Position numbers and translations under genes: made by a program
The notes under the pieces: generated by a model
Seen by the model: only the letters and a program-made list of their open reading frames with translations
Told to the model about the DNA's origin: nothing
Databases searched by the model: none
Part shown: positions 1 through 7,820 of the stretch, piece after piece
Layout: every line of letters begins with the position of its first letter
How positions within the stretch are numbered: position 1 is the stretch's first letter
Assembly: GCA_900320325.1 (NCBI GenBank)
Contig: ONRU01000006.1
Location: 1-39,139 of the forward strand
From: an uncultured Lachnospiraceae bacterium
GTDB lineage: Bacteria; Bacillota; Clostridia; Lachnospirales; Lachnospiraceae
Direction of reading: 5' to 3'
Length of the DNA: 39,139 bases

Positions 1-452
1 GTCAGTGGTCTGCCTCTCCTGGCTGTTTCCGTATTGACCAGATCCAGAATATACAGGAGGATCCGTTCGCTGTCCGTATCTCCTTTCTGCAGGGAAGAAT
101 ACGGATATATGGCCGGATAATCAAAGATGGTACCGTTGTGGACCAGGGTCCATTGTCGGCCGGTATTGTCAAAACCGGTAAAAGGATGGCAGTTGCGCCG
201 CTCCACATTGCCGATGGTGGCGTAGCGGATATGGGCCAGCAGCAGCACGCTGATGACGGGCTCCCGCAGCCGTTCCCGCAGATACTCACTGCGGGAAGCC
301 TGCAGGGGCTCTTTTTCTATTTCCATATGGCCGCCGTCCGGGACCGCCAGGCCCCATCCGTCAGGGTGGGCGCAGCTGTGGGAAAAGAATTCTGTCAGCA
401 GGTCGTTGAGCCTGCCCGGTGCGGAGCCGGAATATCCAAAAAGTTCACACAT
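1..452 (-). CDS. Class II glutamine amidotransferase, 3' end cut by window
   Basis: About 150 residues are visible. The protein starts MCELFGYSG, so Cys2 would become the N-terminal nucleophile of an Ntn-type glutamine amidotransferase. Other class II marks are AHIRYAT (residues about 73-79), NCHPF, VHNGTIF (about 104-110) and DTDSER (about 125-130). This is the YafJ/EgtC-like stand-alone type, which hydrolyses the amide of glutamine or a related amide; the real substrate cannot be read from sequence. The start at 452 has a GGGAGG-type ribosome site just upstream. The gene has its own promoter (511-539) and lies past the terminator of the kinase/GTPase cluster, so it is probably a separate transcript. 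The carboxy end lies beyond base 1. Confidence 0.88.
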   Translation of the reverse strand, partial: MCELFGYSGSAPGRLNDLLTEFFSHSCAHPDGWGLAVPDGGHMEIEKEPLQASRSEYLRERLREPVISVLLLAHIRYATIGNVERRNCHPFTGFDNTGRQWTLVHNGTIFDYPAIYPYSSLQKGDTDSERILLYILDLVNTETARRGRPL

Positions 453-491
453 GAGGTCATCCTCCCGGCACGAGAAAATAGTATTCCTATC

Positions 492-509
492 TGTTTAATA
501 GGTTAAACA
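492..509. promoter_or_regulatory. Inverted repeat, possible operator
   Basis: TGTTTAA-tagg-TTAAACA is a perfect 7-bp inverted repeat just downstream of the -10 box of the amidotransferase promoter, over the expected transcription start. That is a usual place for a repressor site. No regulator is assigned. Confidence 0.4.
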
Positions 510-510
510 T

Positions 511-539
511 AGGATACAATCATCTTCCGGTTCCGTCAA
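511..539 (-). promoter_or_regulatory. Sigma-70-type promoter of the amidotransferase gene
   Basis: On the minus strand TTGACG (534-539) is followed after 17 bp by TATCCT (511-516). The box lies about 60 bases upstream of the amidotransferase start and has the right direction. Confidence 0.5.
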
Positions 540-540
540 G

Positions 541-574
541 TAAAAAATAAAGCAGCTCCGGGGCGGAGCTGCTT
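541..574 (-). terminator. Intrinsic terminator ending the kinase/GTPase cluster
   Basis: AAGCAGCTCCG/CGGAGCTGCTT forms a strong hairpin that, read on the minus strand, is followed by TTATTTTTTA. It lies about 40 bases past the stop at 614. Confidence 0.85.
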
Positions 575-613
575 CGGTGCAGGAACCTGTCCTGCATGGT
601 TTCTGTTTTCAGT

Positions 614-1836
614 TTACCGGTTCAGGAAGCGGACGATGCCGGCAGCCAGGAGTCCCAGCAGAAAACCGGCCAGAAGGCAGACTGCGCAGAGGGTCAGGGT
701 GCGGATATCCGCCACGGAAATGACCAGGTACTGGCCTCCTTTTTCGGGTACCAGACGGATCAGCCACCTGGCACCGAGGAACAGGGCAGCCAGAAGGCCT
801 GCCGAAAGCAGTATTTGGGTAATCAGGAGGGCAGGAGACCTGCCGGGGGAAGCTGTCTTTTTCATATCATTCATATTCGCGGGGTCTTTCACTTTTTTAT
901 GCCTGTTCCTGTCGGAGGAATCTCTGCCTCCGGATTGTTTCTCGAGGGCTTTCTTCAGAGGAAGTCCCCTGCAGGCTCTGTCGAACAGGGAAGGATCGGT
1001 CAGGTCCGCCCCGGAGGCTCTTTCCAGTGACTCGGCGGCCTGCAGGGCGGCAGGATCGTAAGCGGTCAGGTGCCCGTTCAGCCAGTGGCTGACAGGTGTT
1101 CTCTCGCCGCCTTCGAACCCGTTTTCCTTCATATTCAGAAATCCGGACGCGGTGCAGAATTTCAGGATACAGCCGACACCTTCAGACGCGGCCTGCAGGT
1201 CTGTATGGAAGCTCAGCCTGCGCCGGTTGTCTTCCGGGATGAAAGGCAGGATCCTGGACAGCAGATCCGGGACCGGCGGTGTATCCGGACCGGGGATGAT
1301 CAGTACCTGGCCCTGGCTGATATGACCGGATGTGTAAGCGGCCGCCATCCAAAGGGCAGTTTCCATCTGATCCTCCAGTACCTCCGCGGGAGGGGGGGAC
1401 ATGGCCGGCGCGGGATCCCCGTCCGCGGCCTGCAGAAGGGCGGCGGATTCCCGGAGAGGCAGGCTGCCGGTCCCGGCGCGCAGGTCCCGCAGGGCGGTCT
1501 GCGTCAGGAGTGGCAGGTAAGTGCTGCATTCCCGCAGGAGCAGATCCGTATCCTGGCGGTCCGCCAGGAAGCTGACGCCTATATAGTGGGCCCGGGCCTC
1601 ATGCCGGTTTCCTGCCGGTTTCCGCCGGACTGGGTGAAGAGGACCGTGAACAGGCTGTACTCGACATCCAGAGGGGAATACCGCAGCGCTGTATCCCTGG
1701 GACCGGCGGAAGCGGTAGAGGACAGGGAACCGCAGATCCTGCGGATCTCCGGCAGATACTGTTCGGGAAATTCCGGACTCTGCTCATAAAGGTCATAGCC
1801 CCGCTCTCTGTTTGCGTAGATTATTTCATGAATCAT
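614..1836 (-). pseudogene. GAP1-N-like protein with two C-terminal TM segments, frameshifted by an 11-bp tandem duplication
   Basis: As written, the frame from ATG 1836 (MIHEIIYANRERGYD...) stops at 1579, while an open frame one register off runs on to 614. The break is an exact 11-bp tandem repeat (1602-1612 and 1613-1623). Deleting one copy gives one frame of 403 residues, reading SGGNRHEARAHYIGVSFLAD across the join. The N-terminal part resembles the N-terminal domain of GTPase-associated proteins (GAP1-N): an early YANRERGYD-like strand/turn, then YSPLDVEYSLFTVLFTQSG and the HYIGVSFL stretch. This match is from memory of the family pattern and is moderate. The last 80 residues hold two hydrophobic helices (ALLITQILLSAGLLAALFLG and LTLCAVCLLAGFLLGLLAAG). 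The gene lies 18 bases after the GTPase gene and is last in the cluster. It could be off by phase variation, recently inactivated, or an assembly error. Confidence 0.72.
1602..1623. repeat. Perfect 11-bp tandem duplication inside the GAP1-N-like gene
   Basis: TGCCGGTTTCC occurs twice in direct tandem. Since 11 is not a multiple of three, the second copy shifts the frame and brings a TAG into use at 1579. One copy restores the frame. Confidence 0.97.
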
Positions 1837-1854
1837 AATTCTTATTCTTTCCTC

Positions 1855-3027
1855 TTATGCTTGATCAGTCTGTGTGTCGGGCAGCGGGAATATACCCAGT
1901 GTGTTCAGTGCCCAGACCAGAGGATCCAGGTCAAAATTCTGAATGCCGCCTTCTTTTTCACAGGATTTGACCATGAAGCCGCGGAAACCGGTCTGGCCGT
2001 CCAGATAGCGTCCCAGGGAATGGGTACGGGTGACCAGATAGTGCTCCAGGGCCAGCCGGGCGTTCATCTGGGACGGCCGGTAGCCGGTCCCCTGAGGGAA
2101 GGTCCTGCGGCTGATCAGGGGTACACAGCCGGTAGGATCTGCCGGATCCGCCGGCTCCTGCTCCATCAGCTGGTCCACATGGGTCAGGATCAGGCCGATG
2201 GGCCTGCCCGCCAGATCGGTATTGGAACGCAGCGCGTTGAAAGCGGCTGTTTCCTGGTCGCTTTTGTTATCCTGCCGCATGGCGTTATCCACGATGAAGA
2301 ACAGGTCGGGACCGCTGTACTGGCTGCCCTGACGCGCGAAAAGGGCCCAGTCATCGGAATATTCCTGCCACAGGCCGTCAGACCGGCCGGTTTCCGACGG
2401 GCTCCTGTCAGAGGGGGCGAAAAGCTCTCCGGAAAAGTCCCGCAGCAGTACCCCCGCCAGGCCCCGGTTATCCCGGTCCCGGATGATCAGGTAAGTGGTC
2501 TTGCCCAGGCTGCCGGCAGCTGTGGATTCCGCCGGTGACCGGCTGCCGTGGAAAGAAGCAGGTTCGATCCGGCAGGGAAAGCCCGCGTCCGACAGGCGGG
2601 CCAGGTTGGAAGGATTGGAGATCGCTGTCAGCCAGGCGCTTTTCCCGGTCTCGGTCAGACCGGCCAGGGCGATCACATAAAGGGGAAAGGCCCCGTAATT
2701 TTTATATAGGACGGTATTGGTCGCGCATTCCGGGCAGGAATGCTTCATCATCAGTTCCTGCCGTGATCCGTCCGGACCGGCACGCAGGACCCGGATGGAA
2801 TGGGGCATGCCCTCCGCCTCGGGAGAGGGCCCGCTGATGATCCGGAGGGAAAAGCCCGGGTCTGCCGTTCGCCGGGGATTGCCGGGAAAATAGGGTTCGA
2901 TCCAGTAGCCCTTATGTTTATCAGAATAGTGAAGTACAGCGCCGGTCGCGGAAGGGGCGTTGTAATAATAGGCCATTTCAAATATTTTACCGCATTTCGG
3001 ACAGATACAGGTACCTGCTTTAAGCAT
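1855..3027 (-). CDS. Zinc-ribbon P-loop GTPase (TRAFAC-like)
   Basis: 390 residues. A zinc-ribbon-like N-terminus has CPKC at 9-12 and CPEC at 98-101 around a beta-rich insert. The P-loop GLTETGKS (123-130) follows a hydrophobic strand (FPLYVIALA). A G3-like DFSG is at 197-200 and a G4-like THVD at 282-285 after the strand PIGLIL, so a GTPase is more likely than an ATPase. This arrangement resembles the GTPases that sit next to GAP1-type proteins in bacterial NTP-dependent conflict or signalling clusters. No TM segment is visible, so it should be cytosolic, perhaps held at the membrane by the proteins on either side. Its start overlaps the upstream TM gene by 8 bases, which suggests coupled translation. 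Confidence 0.8.
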   Translation of the reverse strand: MLKAGTCICPKCGKIFEMAYYYNAPSATGAVLHYSDKHKGYWIEPYFPGNPRRTADPGFSLRIISGPSPEAEGMPHSIRVLRAGPDGSRQELMMKHSCPECATNTVLYKNYGAFPLYVIALAGLTETGKSAWLTAISNPSNLARLSDAGFPCRIEPASFHGSRSPAESTAAGSLGKTTYLIIRDRDNRGLAGVLLRDFSGELFAPSDRSPSETGRSDGLWQEYSDDWALFARQGSQYSGPDLFFIVDNAMRQDNKSDQETAAFNALRSNTDLAGRPIGLILTHVDQLMEQEPADPADPTGCVPLISRRTFPQGTGYRPSQMNARLALEHYLVTRTHSLGRYLDGQTGFRGFMVKSCEKEGGIQNFDLDPLVWALNTLGIFPLPDTQTDQA

Positions 3028-3673
3028 GGTCCGCCTCCCTTCTCATGACATAGGTCAGCGCGTACTGGGGGATCCTGGTTCCCGCGGTGCTCCTGCTGAA
3101 CAGGACCAGGGGGACGCCCGGACGCAGTTCGATGGTCCTGGCGGCCAGGATGGTGACCTTACGGTCCTTATATTCTATGATCACCGCGGAATCCGGAACG
3201 GCGGTATCCGTAAGGATTTTAAAACGGCCCGGCGCCCGCAGAAAGAGGACCCGGTCCCGGGCACTGATACTGGCCCGGTCCGACAGCTTCTGGACCCGCA
3301 GGAAAGACAGATTCCCGAAAGCGTCTTCCTGAAAGGGGGCAGGCACGAAGCTGTCTCCGGTATGCTCCGGGGAAGATTCTTCGTCCCCTTCCTCTTCTTC
3401 ATATGCCGCGTCTTCCTCATCGTCATAGTCATCCGACATTTCTTCACGGTGGGACAGGACCGTCAGGCCGGCCCACAGAAAGGGAAAGAACAGCAGCAGC
3501 GCCGTCATGACCGGCAGGAAAGAGCTGTCTGACAGGTGTTCTGTCAGGGGGGAAAGAATTTCCGGTTTCATGATATACAGGGCCAGCAGAAAGATGGCCA
3601 TAAAAAATTCGAACAGGGAGACCCTGCCGGATAATTGCTTGAGCCTGCGGAGGCTATCCCTGGAATCAGACAT
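3020..3673 (-). CDS. Two-TM protein with acidic linker, function unknown
   Basis: 217 residues, not recognised. Two hydrophobic helices are visible (FEFFMAIFLLALYIM at about 21-35 and FLPVMTALLLFFPFLWAGL at about 52-70). A very acidic stretch rich in Asp and Glu follows (about 78-105). The last 100 residues look like a small soluble beta-rich domain (RVLFLRAPGRFKI..., DSAVIIEYKDRKVTIL). It sits between the kinase and the GTPase and overlaps the GTPase start by 8 bases. I infer a membrane partner or anchor for the GTPase or a kinase substrate, from position only. The start has AAGGAG about 11 bases upstream. Confidence 0.72.
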   Translation of the reverse strand: MSDSRDSLRRLKQLSGRVSLFEFFMAIFLLALYIMKPEILSPLTEHLSDSSFLPVMTALLLFFPFLWAGLTVLSHREEMSDDYDDEEDAAYEEEEGDEESSPEHTGDSFVPAPFQEDAFGNLSFLRVQKLSDRASISARDRVLFLRAPGRFKILTDTAVPDSAVIIEYKDRKVTILAARTIELRPGVPLVLFSRSTAGTRIPQYALTYVMRREADHA

Positions 3674-3722
3674 CAGAGGTCACTCCTTTTCTAAAACAGT
3701 CAGAAGAGACAGGCCGGGCCTG

Positions 3723-5798
3723 TCAAAGGGACTTTTTACGCCGCTGCATGACGTAGACAGGCTGCCCGTCTCCGTCCTCCCAGTACAGGGCGCCGGCACC
3801 GACATAAAAACCGTTCTCCAGACGGAGAGGATCTTCCGCGCGGACCGCGGACTCCTCAGCCGGCATATCCATGGCAGCGGAAAGGCCGGACACAGGCGCT
3901 TCCCCGGTGCACCGGGCGTCCAGGGGCGGAGCGGGAGACAGGTCACGGGCTGACCGGAAGCCGGTGTCCCGGAAGAGAGGTGCGTCTACAGGACCCGCCG
4001 CGGTAAAACCGTGGTCTGCCATACCGGACGGGAGCCCGCCGCTGTCTCTGCCGGAAGCGGGCACGCCCTGCAGGGTACAGGGATCATACCAGTCTGCCGA
4101 AGGATCGGGCACGGCTGTATAGGCGACGGCCTGCAGCGGCTGGCCGCTGCGTTCGATCTCCATGCGGCTGCACTCATCCAGCAGTTCCATGAACCGTGAT
4201 CTGGACAGGAAAGACGCGGAGGGCATATCAGGTGTCAGAAAACAGACAGTACCTGTAAAAACAGGATTTTTTTCCTCACAGTAAGTCTGCAGATGGCGCA
4301 TGGCCTGACAGAGGCCTTCCGGAGAATTGCTCAGCGCCGGCCGCAGCGGGATGGAGGGCAGGATACTGTCTGTAAATTTATCAATGGGCCATACGGTCAG
4401 GGGACGGGGCAGGTCCGCGCAGGCCGCGTCCGGCATCAGGGCATCCCAGTAGCGGATCATGCCGACATAAAGGACGGGATTCTTTATCCCGGCCTCGATC
4501 AGGGCTGTCCGCTGGTCTTCCCAGAAATTTCTGGCAGCTGCCGCGTACGAAGACAGCCAGGAGCCGGGGACGGACGTATTGATCAGCAGGACTGTAAAAT
4601 ACGCGCTGTCTTCTTCCGTCTGTTCCTGACTGCCGGCAGGAATCGCGGCCGCGGCGGTTTCCTGCGGGAGGGGCTCCTTTTCTTCGACCAGTGCCCGCAG
4701 TTCCCGCAGGCGGGCCCGGAAAGCCGCTACGGAAGGCCTTCTGTCGGGCCAGAGGCTGCTGGACTGGCGGAACAGGCGCTGGAGTCCGCCCAGGACTTCC
4801 AGGCTGACGGCAGGTTCCCAGAGCAGGATACCGGACAGTTCGGCTTCCAGCCAGTGATGGTCACGGAACTGATAGCGGGAGATCACGGATTCATAGGCCT
4901 TCTGCCAGAGACCTTCCTGGCCGCCCTGTTCCATGCTGTACTTGCGGAACCAGCGCCGCAGGGGACGGCAGTTGGTAAACAGGCTGCCCAGGATCATGCC
5001 CAGGCCGAACACATCGGTCTTTTCGTCCTGGCCGGGTACTTCATAGTAAGGGATTGCGGGATCGCCGGGCGGGATCACATCTTCCGGCGCGGTATTGGAT
5101 TCCGAGAAATGGCTGCGATAGGTCGAATTGGTGCTGCTTCCCTCGGAATCCTCCAGACGGATCGTGGCAAAGTCGATCAGCTGCACCAGGTCCGCCGGGT
5201 GGTCTTTGTCTCCGGGCAGGATCACGACATTTTCCTCTTTCAGGTCACGGTATGCCACGATCCTGCTCCCTCCCGCGGCAGGAGCGCTGTAGAGCTCCAG
5301 CAGTCCTTCGCAGATCTGGTCCAGATAGTCCAGCCGGCGCAGGATGGGGAAGGTCCGGATACTGATCAGGCCGGTATCCGCGCTGCGGGACCTGTCGATC
5401 AGGTCATGCAGGCTGGCTCCGTCAGGCTCCAGAATCATGAATTTGCGTTCCGCCATGCGGGGATCGATCTGGCCGGTCTGTGCCAGCTGGGAAGCGATCC
5501 GGTCCCCGGTCTCATCCAGGGCGATGCTGTGCATCAGATGGCTGCCCGGGAATCCGGCGGCGTCCCAGTAATCGCGGTTGGCCGGCAGCATGCTTCTGGA
5601 ACGGCAGACAGTTATGATCTTGAGACAGTAGCTGACGCCGTTCACAAAAGGCAGACCCGGAGGCAGTTCTTCCGTGAAACGGATCCGCAGGACCTCCTTG
5701 GTGGGGGAAGAATTATAGCCTTCGATGGGCGTTCCCTCATAGGGGTAATCTCTGTAATGGACTTTATCTTGGCTGTATCTGAAAATTCCTTCCGTCAT
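3723..5798 (-). CDS. Ser/Thr protein kinase with long C-terminal extension
   Basis: 691 residues. A eukaryote-like kinase domain fills roughly residues 35-380: candidate VAIK lysine Lys60 (YCLKII), catalytic loop YRDLKEEN (183-190, YRD in place of HRD), magnesium site DFA (209-211, in place of DFG), APE at 237-239, DVFGLG at 262-267 and the late RRPSV arginine. The catalytic residues are kept, so it should be active. There is no TM helix or PASTA repeat, unlike PrkC. After a linker, residues about 400-570 form an alpha/beta domain beginning YFTVLLINTSVPGSW that may be vWA-like; this is weak because a clear MIDAS motif is not visible. It follows the PP2C gene by 11 bases with GAGGTG before the ATG. 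Phosphatase, kinase and pseudokinase together suggest a reversible phospho-switch. Confidence 0.86.
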   Translation of the reverse strand: MTEGIFRYSQDKVHYRDYPYEGTPIEGYNSSPTKEVLRIRFTEELPPGLPFVNGVSYCLKIITVCRSRSMLPANRDYWDAAGFPGSHLMHSIALDETGDRIASQLAQTGQIDPRMAERKFMILEPDGASLHDLIDRSRSADTGLISIRTFPILRRLDYLDQICEGLLELYSAPAAGGSRIVAYRDLKEENVVILPGDKDHPADLVQLIDFATIRLEDSEGSSTNSTYRSHFSESNTAPEDVIPPGDPAIPYYEVPGQDEKTDVFGLGMILGSLFTNCRPLRRWFRKYSMEQGGQEGLWQKAYESVISRYQFRDHHWLEAELSGILLWEPAVSLEVLGGLQRLFRQSSSLWPDRRPSVAAFRARLRELRALVEEKEPLPQETAAAAIPAGSQEQTEEDSAYFTVLLINTSVPGSWLSSYAAAARNFWEDQRTALIEAGIKNPVLYVGMIRYWDALMPDAACADLPRPLTVWPIDKFTDSILPSIPLRPALSNSPEGLCQAMRHLQTYCEEKNPVFTGTVCFLTPDMPSASFLSRSRFMELLDECSRMEIERSGQPLQAVAYTAVPDPSADWYDPCTLQGVPASGRDSGGLPSGMADHGFTAAGPVDAPLFRDTGFRSARDLSPAPPLDARCTGEAPVSGLSAAMDMPAEESAVRAEDPLRLENGFYVGAGALYWEDGDGQPVYVMQRRKKSL

Positions 5799-5809
5799 GG
5801 CACCTCATT

Positions 5810-6604
5810 TCAGCTTACCAGGATCCTGGAAGCCATCAGTGTAAAATTATCCTCGCCGCCTGCGGCCCGGACATCTTCATAAAGACGTTCCGTCAGCTGC
5901 TGCATGGACCGGCATCCCCTGACCAGGGAAGCCAGGCGCGCGGCCGTAAGGACCGACAGAGCGCCGTCACTGCCGACCAGCAGGAGGCTGTTGGAATCCA
6001 GGGGGGCGGAGAAGAAGGGAATCCTGTCTGCCGGCCAGGGTTCGGCCCCGCCCAGCGAGTACAGAAGATGGTTCTTAAGAGGGGAGACCGCGGCTTCCTC
6101 CGCGGACATGAGTCCCCTGCTGACCTGCAGGCCGGCTTCATTGTGGGCCTCATAGCAGGCCAGGATCTCCGGTTCCGTATCGGGATGCCGGACCAGAAGG
6201 ACAGGAGAATCCCCCAGGTTGCAGCTGTACAGCATATCGTCGAATACAACAGCAATGCTGATCGTGGAGGCGCAGTCCCCGGGGAGGGCCCGCAGGGCGG
6301 AATCCGCCCGCCGGACCGCTTCCGACAGATACTGGCGGATGTAGGATTCCTTGGTCAGGCGGTCCGCTTCCGCCAGGTCCATGGCAGAAGCCAGCAGTCC
6401 CGCCAGAGGGCCGTAGGCCGCCTGCAGGCCCTGCCGGGAGGCCTCCTTCCCGTTGGAGGAGGAGACACCATCCAGGACAGCCTGGATCCCGATGGTGGAC
6501 CGGGTCCCCGGAAAGCTGTCCGCGGTCAGGATCAGGCAGGCGTCCTGATTGTCAGGCCGTCCGCCTCTGTCTGTATATTGATAGGAGTCTTCAATCGTGA
6601 TCAT
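5810..6604 (-). CDS. PP2C-family Ser/Thr phosphatase
   Basis: 264 residues, the usual length of a bacterial PPM catalytic domain. Key motifs are present: GRPDNQDA (15-22), metal site DGVSSSNG (45-52, in place of DGMGG), NLGDSPVLL (129-137), GSDGAL (211-216) and GGEDNFTLM (249-257). The metal-binding aspartates seen in active PPM enzymes appear intact, so it should dephosphorylate phospho-Ser/Thr, most likely on the cluster's kinase or its targets. It is cytosolic. Its ATG overlaps the stop of the kinase-like gene in an ATGA, so the two are translationally coupled. Confidence 0.9.
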   Translation of the reverse strand: MITIEDSYQYTDRGGRPDNQDACLILTADSFPGTRSTIGIQAVLDGVSSSNGKEASRQGLQAAYGPLAGLLASAMDLAEADRLTKESYIRQYLSEAVRRADSALRALPGDCASTISIAVVFDDMLYSCNLGDSPVLLVRHPDTEPEILACYEAHNEAGLQVSRGLMSAEEAAVSPLKNHLLYSLGGAEPWPADRIPFFSAPLDSNSLLLVGSDGALSVLTAARLASLVRGCRSMQQLTERLYEDVRAAGGEDNFTLMASRILVS

Positions 6605-7695
6605 TGATCTTCATCCCTTTCCGGCCGGGGCCTGCGCCTGTTTTCCTCCGGATCCTCCGTATCGGGATCCGCGCTCATGGCGTCCCTGGCTGCGCCGGCG
6701 ATCTTGTTGACGCCCTGGCGCAGGGACTGCAGCCAGCTGCTGCCGGAGGGGACGGAAACCGCGCCGCCTTCTTCCGGCGCCCGCAGAGCGTCCAGGACAG
6801 AGGCCGCGGCGGGCCGCAGCTCCGGGAAGGGAGACAGGCATTCTGTCAGCAGGCCGGCGCAGGAGGACGGCAGGGATTTCATGCGGACGCCGTCCGGCGT
6901 CCAGTTGGCGATCTCGGCGGCGATACACGCTGCCGCGTACACATCGGTCTTTTCCGTACAGCTGCGCCGTCCGGCTTCTCTGGGCAGCTCGGCAGGATAA
7001 TCATAGCTGCCGGGCAGGCAGCGCAGGGGCAGGATGGATATATGCTCCAGCTTTCTGCCTTTCATGCTGCAGTAAACGGTATCCAGTGACAGACAGGACA
7101 GGGACAGGACCCTGCCGGTGTCAGTCTCAAAAGGCCCGTAAAGGCGGACAGCTTCCTGGAATCGCAGGATCTGCTCCAGCAGGCGGATCAGGATCTGACG
7201 GCTGTCCAGGCGGACGCCGGACAGGAGGGTCTCCCGCAGGGACCTGGCGTTTCGGGGGCGGCTGAACCGGAAACAGGTAAAGCTTCCTTCCCGCCGCGGT
7301 TTTCCGTCCGCGCCGCTGTAGCGCAGGCAGGAAAAGCTGCCGTAGCTGTCCAGGGTCATGCGGTCCATGGCCCGGAAATAACGGTCCAGTACGCCGGACG
7401 CTTCATCATCTGTCCGGACCAGAAAATCAATGGTAGGATAGCCGCCCTCATCGGCGGCGCTGCGGATATAGCCTCCGAAAGCCGGCAGTGTCTCCTCCAG
7501 GGGAGGGTCGGGCAGGACGGTCCGGCGGGAAAACGGAGACGGCGTCTCTGCCGTTTCTGATGCGGGATCGTCAAAGATATCCTCATCATCGGGAATCAGG
7601 CCGCTGTCCTCCTCCGGATAAGCGGCGCCCGCTTCCATGCCCCGGTTGGAGCTGTTATAGGGAATTGTATGTAAACTGGAATCAATCTTTATCAA
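6601..7695 (-). CDS. Kinase-like protein, probable pseudokinase
   Basis: 364 residues. The N-terminal 70 residues are acidic and likely disordered. A kinase-like C-lobe is recognisable by CTEKTDVYAAACIAAEI (about 243-259), which matches DEKTDVFGLGMILGSL of the neighbouring kinase, and by PELRPAAASVLDAL. Where the catalytic loop and DFG should be, the sequence reads LSLDTVYC and ISILPLRCLPG, so HRD and DFG are absent. I infer a scaffold or allosteric partner of the active kinase. The start is TTG at 7695: GGAGG lies 7 bases upstream and no in-frame ATG fits. The charged tail (RRRPRPERDEDQ) ends in the overlap with the PP2C gene. Confidence 0.75.
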   Translation of the reverse strand: MIKIDSSLHTIPYNSSNRGMEAGAAYPEEDSGLIPDDEDIFDDPASETAETPSPFSRRTVLPDPPLEETLPAFGGYIRSAADEGGYPTIDFLVRTDDEASGVLDRYFRAMDRMTLDSYGSFSCLRYSGADGKPRREGSFTCFRFSRPRNARSLRETLLSGVRLDSRQILIRLLEQILRFQEAVRLYGPFETDTGRVLSLSCLSLDTVYCSMKGRKLEHISILPLRCLPGSYDYPAELPREAGRRSCTEKTDVYAAACIAAEIANWTPDGVRMKSLPSSCAGLLTECLSPFPELRPAAASVLDALRAPEEGGAVSVPSGSSWLQSLRQGVNKIAGAARDAMSADPDTEDPEENRRRPRPERDEDQ

Positions 7696-7820
7696 TGTAA
7701 ACCTCCATGCAGGCCCGTTTTCCGGGCCTTTCTCTGTTATTCAAGTCTATCAGACACGGGCGGCCGGCCTGATACGGGATTTGTTAACAGGCAGCTTTCC
7801 GGCGTGTCAGTCCGGGCGCG

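Noticed and set aside
1182..1529. 115-codon minus-strand frame inside the broken GAP1-N-like gene
   Set aside because: It is the third register of the same stretch, Arg/Pro-rich without domain features; the restored 403-codon frame explains the region.
7714..7730. GGCCCG/CGGGCC hairpin between the first gene and the pseudokinase as a terminator
   Set aside because: On the minus strand, where the genes are read, no T-run follows; the T-rich side lies on the other strand with no gene upstream.
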